Shown: positions 1 to 5,805, counted from the stretch's first letter. The stretch is DNA of 6,191 nt from an uncultured Caryophanales bacterium (GCA_937897245.1 CALCBO010000063.1:1-6191); one strand, 5' to 3'. Notes: generated by a model from the letters alone, not told the origin. Made by a program: numbers and translations.

Positions 1-24
1 AGAGCAAAAAAATGCTCTTTTTTT
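1..24 (+). terminator. Rho-independent terminator of a gene upstream of the window
   Basis: A six-base stem (AGAGCA at 1-6, TGCTCT at 13-18) encloses an A-rich loop and runs into seven T residues (18-24), the usual intrinsic terminator layout for + strand transcription. The gene it serves lies left of the window. The stem may extend past the window edge, so its full length is unknown. Confidence 0.8.
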
Positions 25-55
25 GTTTATTTTAAAAAAAATAGATAAGACTACA

Positions 56-68
56 GGTAGAGTCAAAA
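56..68 (+). repeat. Left terminal inverted repeat of the insertion sequence
   Basis: GGTAGAGTCAAAA matches the inverted copy at 1997-2009 with one mismatch (A versus T at the sixth base). The similarity stops abruptly on both sides, as expected for an element end. Just inside it is a small hairpin (AAGTTT at 67-72, AAACTT at 77-82). Confidence 0.55.
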
Positions 69-258
69 GTTTATGAAAACTTGTGATTCAGGCGAGAAAA
101 CGTATTATCTATAGTTGCTATTTTGATAAAACAGATGTTTTACGTTTTTCGTAAATAATAGGAAGGAATTAAAACTTTCTTTCAATACAGAAAAAAGCCT
201 ATATTTGAGCGCAATGAGGGTATCGGGTCTCACATGTATTTTTAAAACTGTGATATTT
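69..258. other. Non-coding left part of the insertion sequence, fold-prone
   Basis: About 190 bp lie between the left terminal repeat and the transposase stop codon, with no convincing open reading frame on either strand. The stretch 97-155 contains three mutually competing inverted repeats: AAAACGTA (97-104) with TACGTTTT (141-148), TAAAAC (127-132) with GTTTTA (137-142), and TTTACG (139-144) with CGTAAA (150-155). I did not find a clear intrinsic terminator for the transposase gene. The role is unknown; it may be a transposase binding region or a structured RNA. Confidence 0.4.
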
Positions 259-1824
259 TTAGTTGAGATGATATTGTGAACTTAGCTCTATTAATTTCAA
301 CCATCTATCCTGCATAAGCATATCATCATTAAATAGTCCATCATCAACTGGTGTTTTATATTTTAGTGATGAATGTTGTCTAAGGAAGTTGAAAAAACAC
401 ACAAAAAGAACCATGTAGCTATTTGCACATTCTAGTTTGTCATATCCATTTGTGCCATAGTAGTTTTGTTTGTAGGTTCTATTCAATCGTTCCTCTATCT
501 GCTTGAATGGTCTGTACTTTTTGGATATCTCATCTTTGTTTGATACTCCAATAACCTGCTGTAAGTCGAATTTGATATCATTGATTTCAAAAAAGACTTG
601 TGCTGCATTATAGATTGGATTTGCATCTGTAATAAGCAGTAGATTTTCAGGAATCTCTGTATAACGTCTTAAGCAGTCATAGATAGATTTACAAGCACAT
701 TCAGTATCTCTTGTAGGATAAATCATATAAGAAGTAATGATTTTACTATAAGGATCTGACCAGAAGAAAACATAGTGATTCTGTCCTCTTACTTTGATAT
801 AGGTTTCATCACCAGTGAGGATATGACCTAATTTGTAAGGATAGGAATCAATAAGAGGCTTAATGATATTTGAAACCGTTGCTGCATAGTTGATAACAGT
901 TTGATGAGAAATCTTAAGGCCATGAACCTGTTTAAGAATCAATGCAGTCTTTCTGGATGAAAGTCCAAAGTTAACGTAATAAGTTAAGACAAGACCAAGG
1001 ACCTTATAATCAAAGTGTATCCTGGAAAGATTAACAGGAGAATCAATAGACTGATCCAGCTGTTTAAGATTATCCAAATTGAATTTAAAATCACGATAAT
1101 GATACCTTAAACGATACTGATGACTAGAGGTCTTAAGTGTTTCTCTCTTATCGCTATCATAGATTTTCTTGTTTTTAAGATAGTAGGGGCACTTATCGTT
1201 AGGACAATGATAGACAAGATAACCTTTTCTATCATGTTTAAGATCAAGTTTTCTTCCACAGTGAGGGCAATAGATACCAGTTTCACCAGATAAATCTGTC
1301 TTTAAAGTAAAAGTATTATGACAGGCTTTGCATTTGAATTGACCTTTGCCATTATTATCATAGATATATTCTTCAGGTGCGCCACAAAAAGGACAGACAC
1401 CATGAAAAGTAAAGGCATCAGGATTTCTACGTTTAACAGGAGTTAAAGGAGAACCATTTAACATAGATCCTCTTAAGATATCATCAAAAGATATCTGAGC
1501 AGGAGCTTCTTTCTTGAATACAGGCAAGCCATCAACGGTGAAATCGGCATAAGGTATGGTTTTATCAATATGTTGAGTCTTTTTCAAGCGAGAAACTTCT
1601 TTATGAAGAACTTTAGAAATATGATTAGAAAAGAAATCATTTAACCAGTTCAAATGAGAAGAAGCCTGATCAAGATGATATAAGAAATCATTAGAGTTCA
1701 AATGATAAGATATATCAGAAGGAATATGCTTAAGAATAAGTAAAGGTTCAAAGAATTGAGAGAATTTAAAAAGAGATTTAGAAAAAGTATTTATATTATT
1801 TAAAATTGATGTTATACTATCCAT
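259..1824 (-). CDS. DDE transposase with two zinc ribbons (IS6/IS240-like catalytic domain)
   Basis: This 521-residue protein should catalyse cutting and strand transfer of its own element. An N-terminal, mostly helical region of about 130 residues precedes two zinc ribbons: C144/C147 with C165/C168, and C186/C189 with C207/C212. A helix-turn-helix-like stretch follows at about 287-314. The catalytic core shows D339 in GDETYIKV, D400 in LLITDANPIY and a glutamate, most likely E445, in IEERLNRTYK. The D-D spacing (60 intervening residues) is like IS6-type transposases; the D-E spacing (44) is longer than the usual 34-35. The ATG at 1824 is preceded by AAAGGA, 10 bases away, which can be buried in a leader hairpin. 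No frameshift or stop interrupts the frame, so it may be active. It is longer than ordinary IS6 transposases because of the zinc-ribbon N-terminus, so the family label is tentative while the DDE transposase call is firm. Confidence 0.88.
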   Translation of the reverse strand: MDSITSILNNINTFSKSLFKFSQFFEPLLILKHIPSDISYHLNSNDFLYHLDQASSHLNWLNDFFSNHISKVLHKEVSRLKKTQHIDKTIPYADFTVDGLPVFKKEAPAQISFDDILRGSMLNGSPLTPVKRRNPDAFTFHGVCPFCGAPEEYIYDNNGKGQFKCKACHNTFTLKTDLSGETGIYCPHCGRKLDLKHDRKGYLVYHCPNDKCPYYLKNKKIYDSDKRETLKTSSHQYRLRYHYRDFKFNLDNLKQLDQSIDSPVNLSRIHFDYKVLGLVLTYYVNFGLSSRKTALILKQVHGLKISHQTVINYAATVSNIIKPLIDSYPYKLGHILTGDETYIKVRGQNHYVFFWSDPYSKIITSYMIYPTRDTECACKSIYDCLRRYTEIPENLLLITDANPIYNAAQVFFEINDIKFDLQQVIGVSNKDEISKKYRPFKQIEERLNRTYKQNYYGTNGYDKLECANSYMVLFVCFFNFLRQHSSLKYKTPVDDGLFNDDMLMQDRWLKLIELSSQYHLN

Positions 1825-1886
1825 GATGAAACAATCCTTTCTATATTGATTTTGTGGTGAAACAAGTATAACATGGATGTTTCATC
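1825..1886 (-). promoter_or_regulatory. Transposase leader hairpin that can hide the ribosome binding site
   Basis: In the transposase mRNA, GATGAAACATCC (1886-1875) can pair with GGA-T-TGTTTCATC (1837-1825), giving 12 base pairs with one bulged U and a 37-base loop. The 3' arm contains the GGA of the Shine-Dalgarno sequence (AAAGGA, 1836-1841) and ends directly at the ATG (1824-1822). A folded leader would therefore block initiation. Other insertion sequences (IS10, IS50) use such structures to prevent expression from read-through transcripts; applying that here is inference. Confidence 0.55.
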
Positions 1887-1892
1887 TTTTTT

Positions 1893-1898
1893 AGTATA
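1893..1898 (-). promoter_or_regulatory. Possible -10 box of the transposase promoter
   Basis: TATACT on the minus strand is one base from the TATAAT consensus. The hexamer 17 bp upstream (TTTTTA) is a poor -35. If used, transcription would start near 1886, at the first base of the hairpin arm that covers the ribosome binding site. This is a weak prediction. Confidence 0.3.
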
Positions 1899-1943
1899 AA
1901 ACGAAAAAAGATGATTAAAAAGATATAATCAATAATCATTTTA

Positions 1944-1961
1944 TTGTTTATATATAAACAA
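1944..1961. repeat. Perfect 18-bp palindrome inside the right end of the element
   Basis: TTGTTTATATATAAACAA is identical to its own reverse complement. Its two TTGTT/AACAA arms have the 18-bp layout of the Firmicutes Rex operator (TTGTTAA-N4-TTAACAA), with one mismatch per half-site. It lies 70-88 bp upstream of the ridA start but within the proposed insertion sequence. It could be an operator, part of a transposase binding region, or an AT-rich coincidence. Confidence 0.35.
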
Positions 1962-1966
1962 ATAAA

Positions 1967-2009
1967 GGTAGTGATGTTTGTATCAGTGATGCTGATTTTT
2001 GACACTACC
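1967..2009. repeat. Nested hairpin at the right end of the element
   Basis: GGTAGTG (1967-1973) is the inverted partner of CACTACC (2003-2009), so the outer seven bases of the right terminal repeat can pair with an internal copy. Inside it is a second stem, ATCAG (1982-1986) with CTGAT (1992-1996), with a five-base loop. No T-run follows, so it is not an intrinsic terminator for + strand transcription. A ridA transcript starting upstream would carry it in its leader. Confidence 0.5.
1997..2009 (-). repeat. Right terminal inverted repeat of the insertion sequence
   Basis: TTTTGACACTACC is the inverted match, 12 of 13, to 56-68. It ends 22 bp before the ridA ATG and 9 bp before the ridA Shine-Dalgarno sequence. 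Confidence 0.55.
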
Positions 2010-2018
2010 GTTTATATG

Positions 2019-2027
2019 AGGAGGTGA
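2019..2027 (+). promoter_or_regulatory. Ribosome binding site of ridA
   Basis: AGGAGGTGA is a full complement to the 3' end of 16S rRNA and lies four bases before the ATG at 2032, fixing that start. It lies outside the insertion sequence, so translation signals survive while promoter elements further upstream appear separated from the gene. I see no consensus -35/-10 pair between 1900 and 2018. Confidence 0.85.
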
Positions 2028-2031
2028 AAGT

Positions 2032-2406
2032 ATGAAAAATGTAGTAAAAACTGAATTAGCACCTGGTGCTATTGGACCATATAGTCAAGGAATTGATTTA
2101 GGAAATATGATTTTCTTTTCAGGACAAATTCCTTTAGATCCTGTAACTGGAGAGATGCCTGAAGGAATTGAAGCACAAACAGTAAGAGCTTTAGAAAACG
2201 TAAAAGGGCTATTACAAAGTCAAGGATTAGACTTCTCTAACGTTGTAAAAACAACTGTATTTTTAGATAACATGAATGATTTCGCTACTATGAATGGTAT
2301 TTATGCTCAATATTTCGTAGAACCATACCCTGCAAGAAGTGCTGTAGAAGTAGCAAAATTACCTAAAGGTGCTTTAATTGAAGTAGAAGTTATTGCAGTG
2401 AAATAA
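2032..2406 (+). CDS. ridA: RidA family reactive intermediate (enamine/imine) deaminase
   Basis: At 124 residues this is a normal-length single-domain RidA (YjgF/YER057c/UK114) protein. The family forms cytoplasmic trimers that hydrolyse 2-aminoacrylate and related enamines/imines released by PLP enzymes such as threonine/serine dehydratase, giving 2-oxo acid and ammonia. Visible signatures are GAIGPYSQG with Y17, the FFSGQIPLDPVTG strand, VKTTVFL followed by NDFATMN, PARSAVEV with the substrate-carboxylate arginine R102, and the closing KGALIEVEVIA with E119. These match the active RidA subfamily rather than the arginine-lacking Rid groups. The start is fixed by a perfect Shine-Dalgarno sequence. 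The gene is read alone and is followed at once by a strong terminator. An insertion sequence abuts its leader, so its expression may depend on that element or on read-through from upstream. Confidence 0.95.
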   Translation: MKNVVKTELAPGAIGPYSQGIDLGNMIFFSGQIPLDPVTGEMPEGIEAQTVRALENVKGLLQSQGLDFSNVVKTTVFLDNMNDFATMNGIYAQYFVEPYPARSAVEVAKLPKGALIEVEVIAVK

Positions 2407-2413
2407 TAACATT

Positions 2414-2446
2414 AAGAGATTGATATCATAAATATCAATCTCTTTT
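2414..2446. terminator. Terminator between convergent ridA and tspO
   Basis: A 13-bp perfect stem (2414-2426 with 2432-2444) closes a five-base loop and is followed by TTTT then AATTT for + strand transcription, eight bases after the ridA stop. The stem also lies directly downstream of the tspO stop (2445-2447), so it may stop minus-strand transcription too. The sequence beyond it in that direction is a poor T-tract, so termination there should be weaker. Confidence 0.85.
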
Positions 2447-2909
2447 AATTTAATAAATAAATCATGAAGTTAAGATATCCTGCAAAAGTTACCCATAATA
2501 AATATGGTATCATCAGTAAACCTGCGAGTTTATTAATATTATAGAACTGTATTGTTGTTATGAGAATAAGAATCCATAATATAATTAACCATATGAATGC
2601 AAACAAATAAGCTTCTAAATTAAAAAATATAATAGACCAAAAGAAATTAAAAATAAGCTGTATTTCATAAGTTAGTAAAGCATTATTCTTGTTATAGAAA
2701 TAAGATGTATAAACAAGATATGATGCTATTCCCATTAAGATATATAATATTGTCCATACTATAGGAAATAACCATCCAGGTGGTGCTAGAAGTGGCTTAT
2801 TAAGTAAGGAAAAAGTAGACATACTATTTCTAGTAAGTAATGCAGATAGAAAACCTACTGCTAAGGGAATAAGAATACATACAATAAGAGTTTTTATTTT
2901 TTTGTTCAT
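2445..2909 (-). CDS. tspO: TspO/MBR family membrane protein
   Basis: This 154-residue, very hydrophobic protein shows the five-helix TspO (translocator protein, peripheral benzodiazepine receptor) pattern, with segments at about 7-27, 47-67, 80-97, 101-121 and 129-152. The family's conserved loop is clear (KPLLAPPGWLFPIVW at about 38-52), as is the last-helix signature PYLLWVTFAGYLN at 135-147. Bacterial TspO proteins bind porphyrins and other tetrapyrroles in the membrane and have been linked to stress and light/oxygen responses; the exact role in low-GC anaerobes is not settled. The start is supported by AGGTGAG (2913-2919) three bases before the ATG. It faces ridA tail to tail and lies downstream of the aldo/keto reductase gene in the same direction, but a strong terminator separates the two. 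I see only a weak promoter-like stretch (TATAAT at 2923-2928, too close to the ribosome binding site and without a good -35). Confidence 0.92.
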   Translation of the reverse strand: MNKKIKTLIVCILIPLAVGFLSALLTRNSMSTFSLLNKPLLAPPGWLFPIVWTILYILMGIASYLVYTSYFYNKNNALLTYEIQLIFNFFWSIIFFNLEAYLFAFIWLIILWILILITTIQFYNINKLAGLLMIPYLLWVTFAGYLNFMIYLLN

Positions 2910-2942
2910 GATCTCACCTAATATTATATTATGCTCTAAAAT

Positions 2943-2969
2943 AAAAAAAATAACGCTTAAGCGTTATTT
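2943..2969 (-). terminator. Terminator of the aldo/keto reductase gene
   Basis: On the minus strand a nine-base stem (AAATAACGC, 2969-2961, with GCGTTATTT, 2956-2948) closes a TTAA loop and leads into a T-run of eight (2950-2943). The reductase stop codon TAA (2966-2964) and its last lysine codon lie inside the 5' arm, so the ribosome finishes within the terminator stem. Confidence 0.88.
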
Positions 2970-3977
2970 CATTTCTTCTGCTACTTTTTCTAACATAGAA
3001 CGAATAGGTAGATTATAAGGACATCTACTTTCACATAGACCACATTTAATACAATCTTGAGCAGTAACTTTCATTGACCAATATCTATCTTTAGCCCAAG
3101 AAGCTAAACCATATCTTCTTAAATAGTTTACGAACAAAAAGTTAGAAGGAATATTGATACCTTGAGGACATGGAGCACAATAACCGCATCTTCTACAGAA
3201 TTCTTGTCCTAATTCTTTTTTTATTTCTTCACATTTTAATTGATCTTCTTGACTTAATAATTCAAAAACTTCATTACTACAATTATCTTTAACTTCTTCT
3301 ACATTTCCCATACCAGGAATAACAATTGTACAATCAGGATTATTTAAAATATATCTTAACCCTAATTTAACATCATCAATATTACCACCAGCTACTGGTT
3401 TCATTGCAATAAAACCAATATTTTTATCTGTACATTGTCTCATTAAATCAGCACCTTGATTTTCAACAATATTATATGGAAACATAATTGTTTCAATCTT
3501 ATCTTCAAATTCTGTAATTAATCTTTCAAAAGCTTCTACACCATGAGCAGTAGCACCTATATGTTTAATCTTACCTGCTTCTTTTGCTTCTAATAAAGCT
3601 TTATAAGCACCATTTTCACCAAAACAAGTATCAAACTCTTCATCAGACTTAATATTATGGATCTGATATAAATCAATATAATCAGTCTGTAGATTATTTA
3701 AACTAACTTCGATATCTCTTTTCATATTTTCATAATCTCTAGACATTGATTTTGTTGCAATAATCCATTGTTCTCTATGACCTTTTAAAGCATTACCAAA
3801 AAACTCTTCAGATACAGTATAACCTCTTGCGGTATCTAAAAAATTAATTCCTTGATTCATACACTCTTCAATAACATTATATGCTTCTTGCTGATCCACT
3901 CGTTGAATAGGAATACCACCTAATCCTACAACAGATACTTTTAATCCTGTTTTCCCTAATGTTGTATATTTCATCAT
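2964..3977 (-). CDS. Aldo/keto reductase with C-terminal ferredoxin-type 4Fe-4S domain
   Basis: The 337-residue protein joins an aldo/keto reductase barrel to a ferredoxin-like tail, the architecture of the COG1453 group of predicted oxidoreductases. The catalytic tetrad is visible: D48 and Y53 in FLDTARGY, K76 in IIATKS and H107 in LYQIHN. The start TTLGKTGLKVSVVGLGG is the usual first hairpin and strand. The tail has two cysteine clusters: C261, C264, C267, C270 followed by PQGINIP, and C309, C312, C315, C319 followed by P. These should bind two 4Fe-4S clusters and pass electrons to or from the barrel. The substrate is unknown. I chose the ATG at 3977 because GAGGT lies five to six bases upstream; a second ATG follows at once (3974). 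The longer frame from 4025 would overlap the promoter. The gene has its own promoter and terminator. Confidence 0.92.
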   Translation of the reverse strand: MMKYTTLGKTGLKVSVVGLGGIPIQRVDQQEAYNVIEECMNQGINFLDTARGYTVSEEFFGNALKGHREQWIIATKSMSRDYENMKRDIEVSLNNLQTDYIDLYQIHNIKSDEEFDTCFGENGAYKALLEAKEAGKIKHIGATAHGVEAFERLITEFEDKIETIMFPYNIVENQGADLMRQCTDKNIGFIAMKPVAGGNIDDVKLGLRYILNNPDCTIVIPGMGNVEEVKDNCSNEVFELLSQEDQLKCEEIKKELGQEFCRRCGYCAPCPQGINIPSNFLFVNYLRRYGLASWAKDRYWSMKVTAQDCIKCGLCESRCPYNLPIRSMLEKVAEEMK

Positions 3978-3996
3978 TCTTACCTCACTTGTCACT

Positions 3997-4025
3997 ATTT
4001 TATACTTAAATATGATATCTATCAA
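3997..4025 (-). promoter_or_regulatory. Promoter of the aldo/keto reductase gene
   Basis: On the minus strand TTGATA (4025-4020) and TAAAAT (4002-3997) are 17 bp apart, close to the housekeeping sigma consensus. Transcription would start near 3990, just before the GAGGT ribosome binding site (3987-3982), giving a leader of about 13 bases. A small inverted repeat, TGATA/TATCA (4013-4024), overlaps the -35 region. Confidence 0.65.
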
Positions 4026-4211
4026 TATTAAATCATTAATTTGAATCTTTTATGAAAAAAACATCGGATAAATTTGAGACTAATTTATTTTGGAATCGCA
4101 AATAATAGATATGTCACTTTTTCCTCTCTTTACAAAGAAGATGAGTTACATGTATATCATTTTTACGAGTACATGAATTATATACTGTTTCATGTTTATT
4201 CAAATTGATTG
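4026..4211. other. 186-bp gap with no recognisable gene
   Basis: No open reading frame here has both a sensible length and a ribosome binding site. The only repeated pattern is a cluster of CATG-centred words: TACATGTA (4147-4154), TACATGAA (4170-4177) and TTCATGT (4189-4195). The last two form a seven-base inverted repeat with an 11-base loop. There is no T-run on the minus strand after it, so I cannot call a terminator for the umuC/yolD operon. Confidence 0.5.
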
Positions 4212-4541
4212 TTAATATACAATTTTATCACCACTTATTTCGATAATACTGTTAATAGGAATCACTTCTTTTACTATTTGGATAGATTTAGAATATTCTA
4301 GATCTATTTTTGCTACCATTCCTTCTAATGCAATATATTCATCATGAGAATAATATACAATTTTAATAATCATTCCGGGTTTCACTTGTAATATCTTACA
4401 GTTAAGTTCATCACAAGTATCAGGAGATAAATCTTTCTTTTCAACTTTGATTTTCTCTTTTTCTTTAATAATGGCTCTAAAACCTTTTAATGCATCATAT
4501 GGTAAAAATTGATTTGCACGTTCTATATTTTTACTCGGCAT
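4212..4541 (-). CDS. YolD-like protein, partner of the UmuC-type polymerase
   Basis: This 109-residue protein resembles the YolD-like family. The best evidence is its N-terminal motif RANQFLPYDALKGFRAIIKE (residues 8-27), matching the family pattern of a basic residue, QF-P-(F/Y)-x-AL-x-G(F/Y), followed by a charged helix. The remainder is predicted mainly strand. YolD-like genes typically lie next to Y-family polymerase genes in Firmicutes and have been proposed to act in place of UmuD; the molecular function is not established. The start is ATG 4541, served by AGGTGG (4551-4546) five bases away and lying inside the end of umuC. An in-frame GTG at 4550 would overlap that ribosome binding site. 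The 11-bp overlap with umuC indicates translational coupling. Confidence 0.8.
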   Translation of the reverse strand: MPSKNIERANQFLPYDALKGFRAIIKEKEKIKVEKKDLSPDTCDELNCKILQVKPGMIIKIVYYSHDEYIALEGMVAKIDLEYSKSIQIVKEVIPINSIIEISGDKIVY

Positions 4542-5784
4542 TATGTCCACCTACCAATTTATTTCTTGTTGGAGTTGTAGCTTTATCTAGCATGTTCATT
4601 CCCTTTAAAATAGAATTTTTACCATATTTATGCTTAATTCCAACAATTGCCTGCTGTAATTTACGTTCTTCTTCTAAAGCTTCATAGTCACTAAATAAAT
4701 CAAAGGATTCATACATCTCATCAACAATATTACCAAAACTAATACCTATTTGTCTAATTGGATATCTGTAATCAGTAGTCTTTTCAAATAATTCTATAAA
4801 TTCTTGAACTATTATTCTATATGAGTTTGTACGTGTTGTCATTTTTCTAGAACCACCTGTTGGTTTTCTTACATCTTTCGAATATCCAATAGATAAAGCT
4901 ATATGATCCGTTACAAGATGTCTATCAACTAAATCTAGTACGTTTACTTCTACCATTTCTTTCACAACTAAAAAAGCATCTTCATACTTATAATCCTCAA
5001 ATAATATCTGATGATTAGATAACGAATTACTTTTAGGTTTATATCTTTTGATATCTGCAATAGTTGTTGGTTCCTTGCCCCAGGCATGATCAATCAAGAA
5101 TGTCGCATTAATACCAAATTCTTTGTATAATACATCTTCATCCATGTGGGCAATTCCGCACATATCATAAACTCCATACTTAGCAAGTCTATTAGAAATA
5201 CCTCTACCAATCTGCCAAAAATCGGTTAAAGGTGTATGATGCCATAAAGTTCTTTTATATTCATTCTCATCTAGATAAGCTATATGACTTTCATTATGTT
5301 TAGCACTAATATCTAAAGCAATTTTTGTGAGATACATATTTGTACCTATACCAGCTGTTGCAGTAATACCAGTTGTATTATATATATCATTAATGATTGT
5401 TTGAGCTAATTCTTGTTCATTCATCTGATATAAGTTTAAATAAGAAGTTACATCTAGAAATGCTTCATCTATAGAATAAACATGAATATCATCTTTAGAA
5501 ATATATTTCAAATAGATTTCATATATTTTAGCTGAATATTCCATATATAATTTCATTCTAGGAATAGCAGTATAATATTCTATACTATTAGGTATTTCAA
5601 ATAATCGACATCTATTTCTAATACCCAATTCTTTTAATCTAGGAGAAATCGCAAGACAAATAGCTCCCTTGCCTCTACTAGGATCAGCTACAACTAAATT
5701 CACCTCAAAAGGATCCCATCCTCTTACAACACATTCTACAGAGGCAAAAAAAGTTTTTAAGTCAATACATAGATATGTTTTCAT
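4531..5784 (-). CDS. umuC: Y-family translesion DNA polymerase, UmuC/UvrX type
   Basis: The 417-residue protein is a full-length Y-family polymerase that should copy past damaged template bases in the cytoplasm. Catalytic acids are D8 in CIDLKTFFASVE, and D106 and E107 in YSIDEAFLD. By alignment with Dpo4 the steric-gate position is F13. The palm/thumb motif TAGIGTNMYLTKIALD (143-158) and the helix-hairpin-helix WQIGRGISNRLAKYGV (190-205) are present. The little-finger domain covers about 245-355. SFDLFSD at about 360-366 fits the beta-clamp binding pattern (QLxLF-like). The start at 5784 is chosen because AAGGAGGAGGA lies three bases before it and the IDLKTFF motif begins at residue 7; the longer frame up to 5919 reads through the promoter. 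It heads an operon with the YolD-like gene. Confidence 0.93.
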   Translation of the reverse strand: MKTYLCIDLKTFFASVECVVRGWDPFEVNLVVADPSRGKGAICLAISPRLKELGIRNRCRLFEIPNSIEYYTAIPRMKLYMEYSAKIYEIYLKYISKDDIHVYSIDEAFLDVTSYLNLYQMNEQELAQTIINDIYNTTGITATAGIGTNMYLTKIALDISAKHNESHIAYLDENEYKRTLWHHTPLTDFWQIGRGISNRLAKYGVYDMCGIAHMDEDVLYKEFGINATFLIDHAWGKEPTTIADIKRYKPKSNSLSNHQILFEDYKYEDAFLVVKEMVEVNVLDLVDRHLVTDHIALSIGYSKDVRKPTGGSRKMTTRTNSYRIIVQEFIELFEKTTDYRYPIRQIGISFGNIVDEMYESFDLFSDYEALEEERKLQQAIVGIKHKYGKNSILKGMNMLDKATTPTRNKLVGGHNAE

Positions 5785-5787
5785 CTT

Positions 5788-5798
5788 TCCTCCTCCTT
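5788..5798 (-). promoter_or_regulatory. Ribosome binding site that fixes the umuC start
   Basis: AAGGAGGAGGA on the minus strand lies three bases before ATG 5784. It rules out the upstream in-frame start at 5919, which has no comparable site. Confidence 0.8.
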
Positions 5799-5805
5799 CA
5801 ACAGT

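Larger units (their letters stand above)
56..2009 (-). mobile_element. Insertion sequence carrying a zinc-ribbon DDE transposase
   Basis: The element is defined by a full-length transposase gene (259-1824, minus) flanked by a near-perfect inverted repeat: GGTAGAGTCAAAA at 56-68 and the reverse complement of GGTAGTGTCAAAA at 1997-2009 (12 of 13 identical). The ends start with GG and have a TGT-AAA pattern that loosely resembles IS6-family ends. I found no direct target-site duplication: the outer flanks AGACTACA (48-55) and GTTTATAT (2010-2017) differ. The boundaries are therefore an inference; the element could have lost its duplication by rearrangement or could end elsewhere. No cargo gene is present. 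It sits between an upstream terminator and the ribosome binding site of ridA. Confidence 0.6.

Noticed and set aside
205..236. Structured RNA or tRNA-like segment around the GC-richer stretch after the transposase stop
   Set aside because: Only a five-base stem (TGAG.../...CTCA) can be formed; no cloverleaf or known RNA motif.
48..2017. Eight-base target duplication around the insertion sequence
   Set aside because: The two flanks do not match. A GTTTAT shared by 25-30 and 2010-2015 does not sit at the left terminal repeat and is likely chance in AT-rich DNA.
3978..4025. 16-residue N-terminal extension of the aldo/keto reductase
   Set aside because: It overlaps a good -35/-10 pair, and a GAGGT site points to ATG 3977.
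4111..4176. 21-codon open frame in the gap between the yolD-like and reductase genes
   Set aside because: No ribosome binding site, low-complexity product and no family resemblance.
4542..4550. GTG start for the YolD-like protein
   Set aside because: The GTG overlaps the AGGTGG site that correctly serves ATG 4541.
4490..4687. 65-residue open frame on the + strand
   Set aside because: It lies antisense to the umuC/yolD overlap, has no ribosome binding site and shows no recognisable domain.
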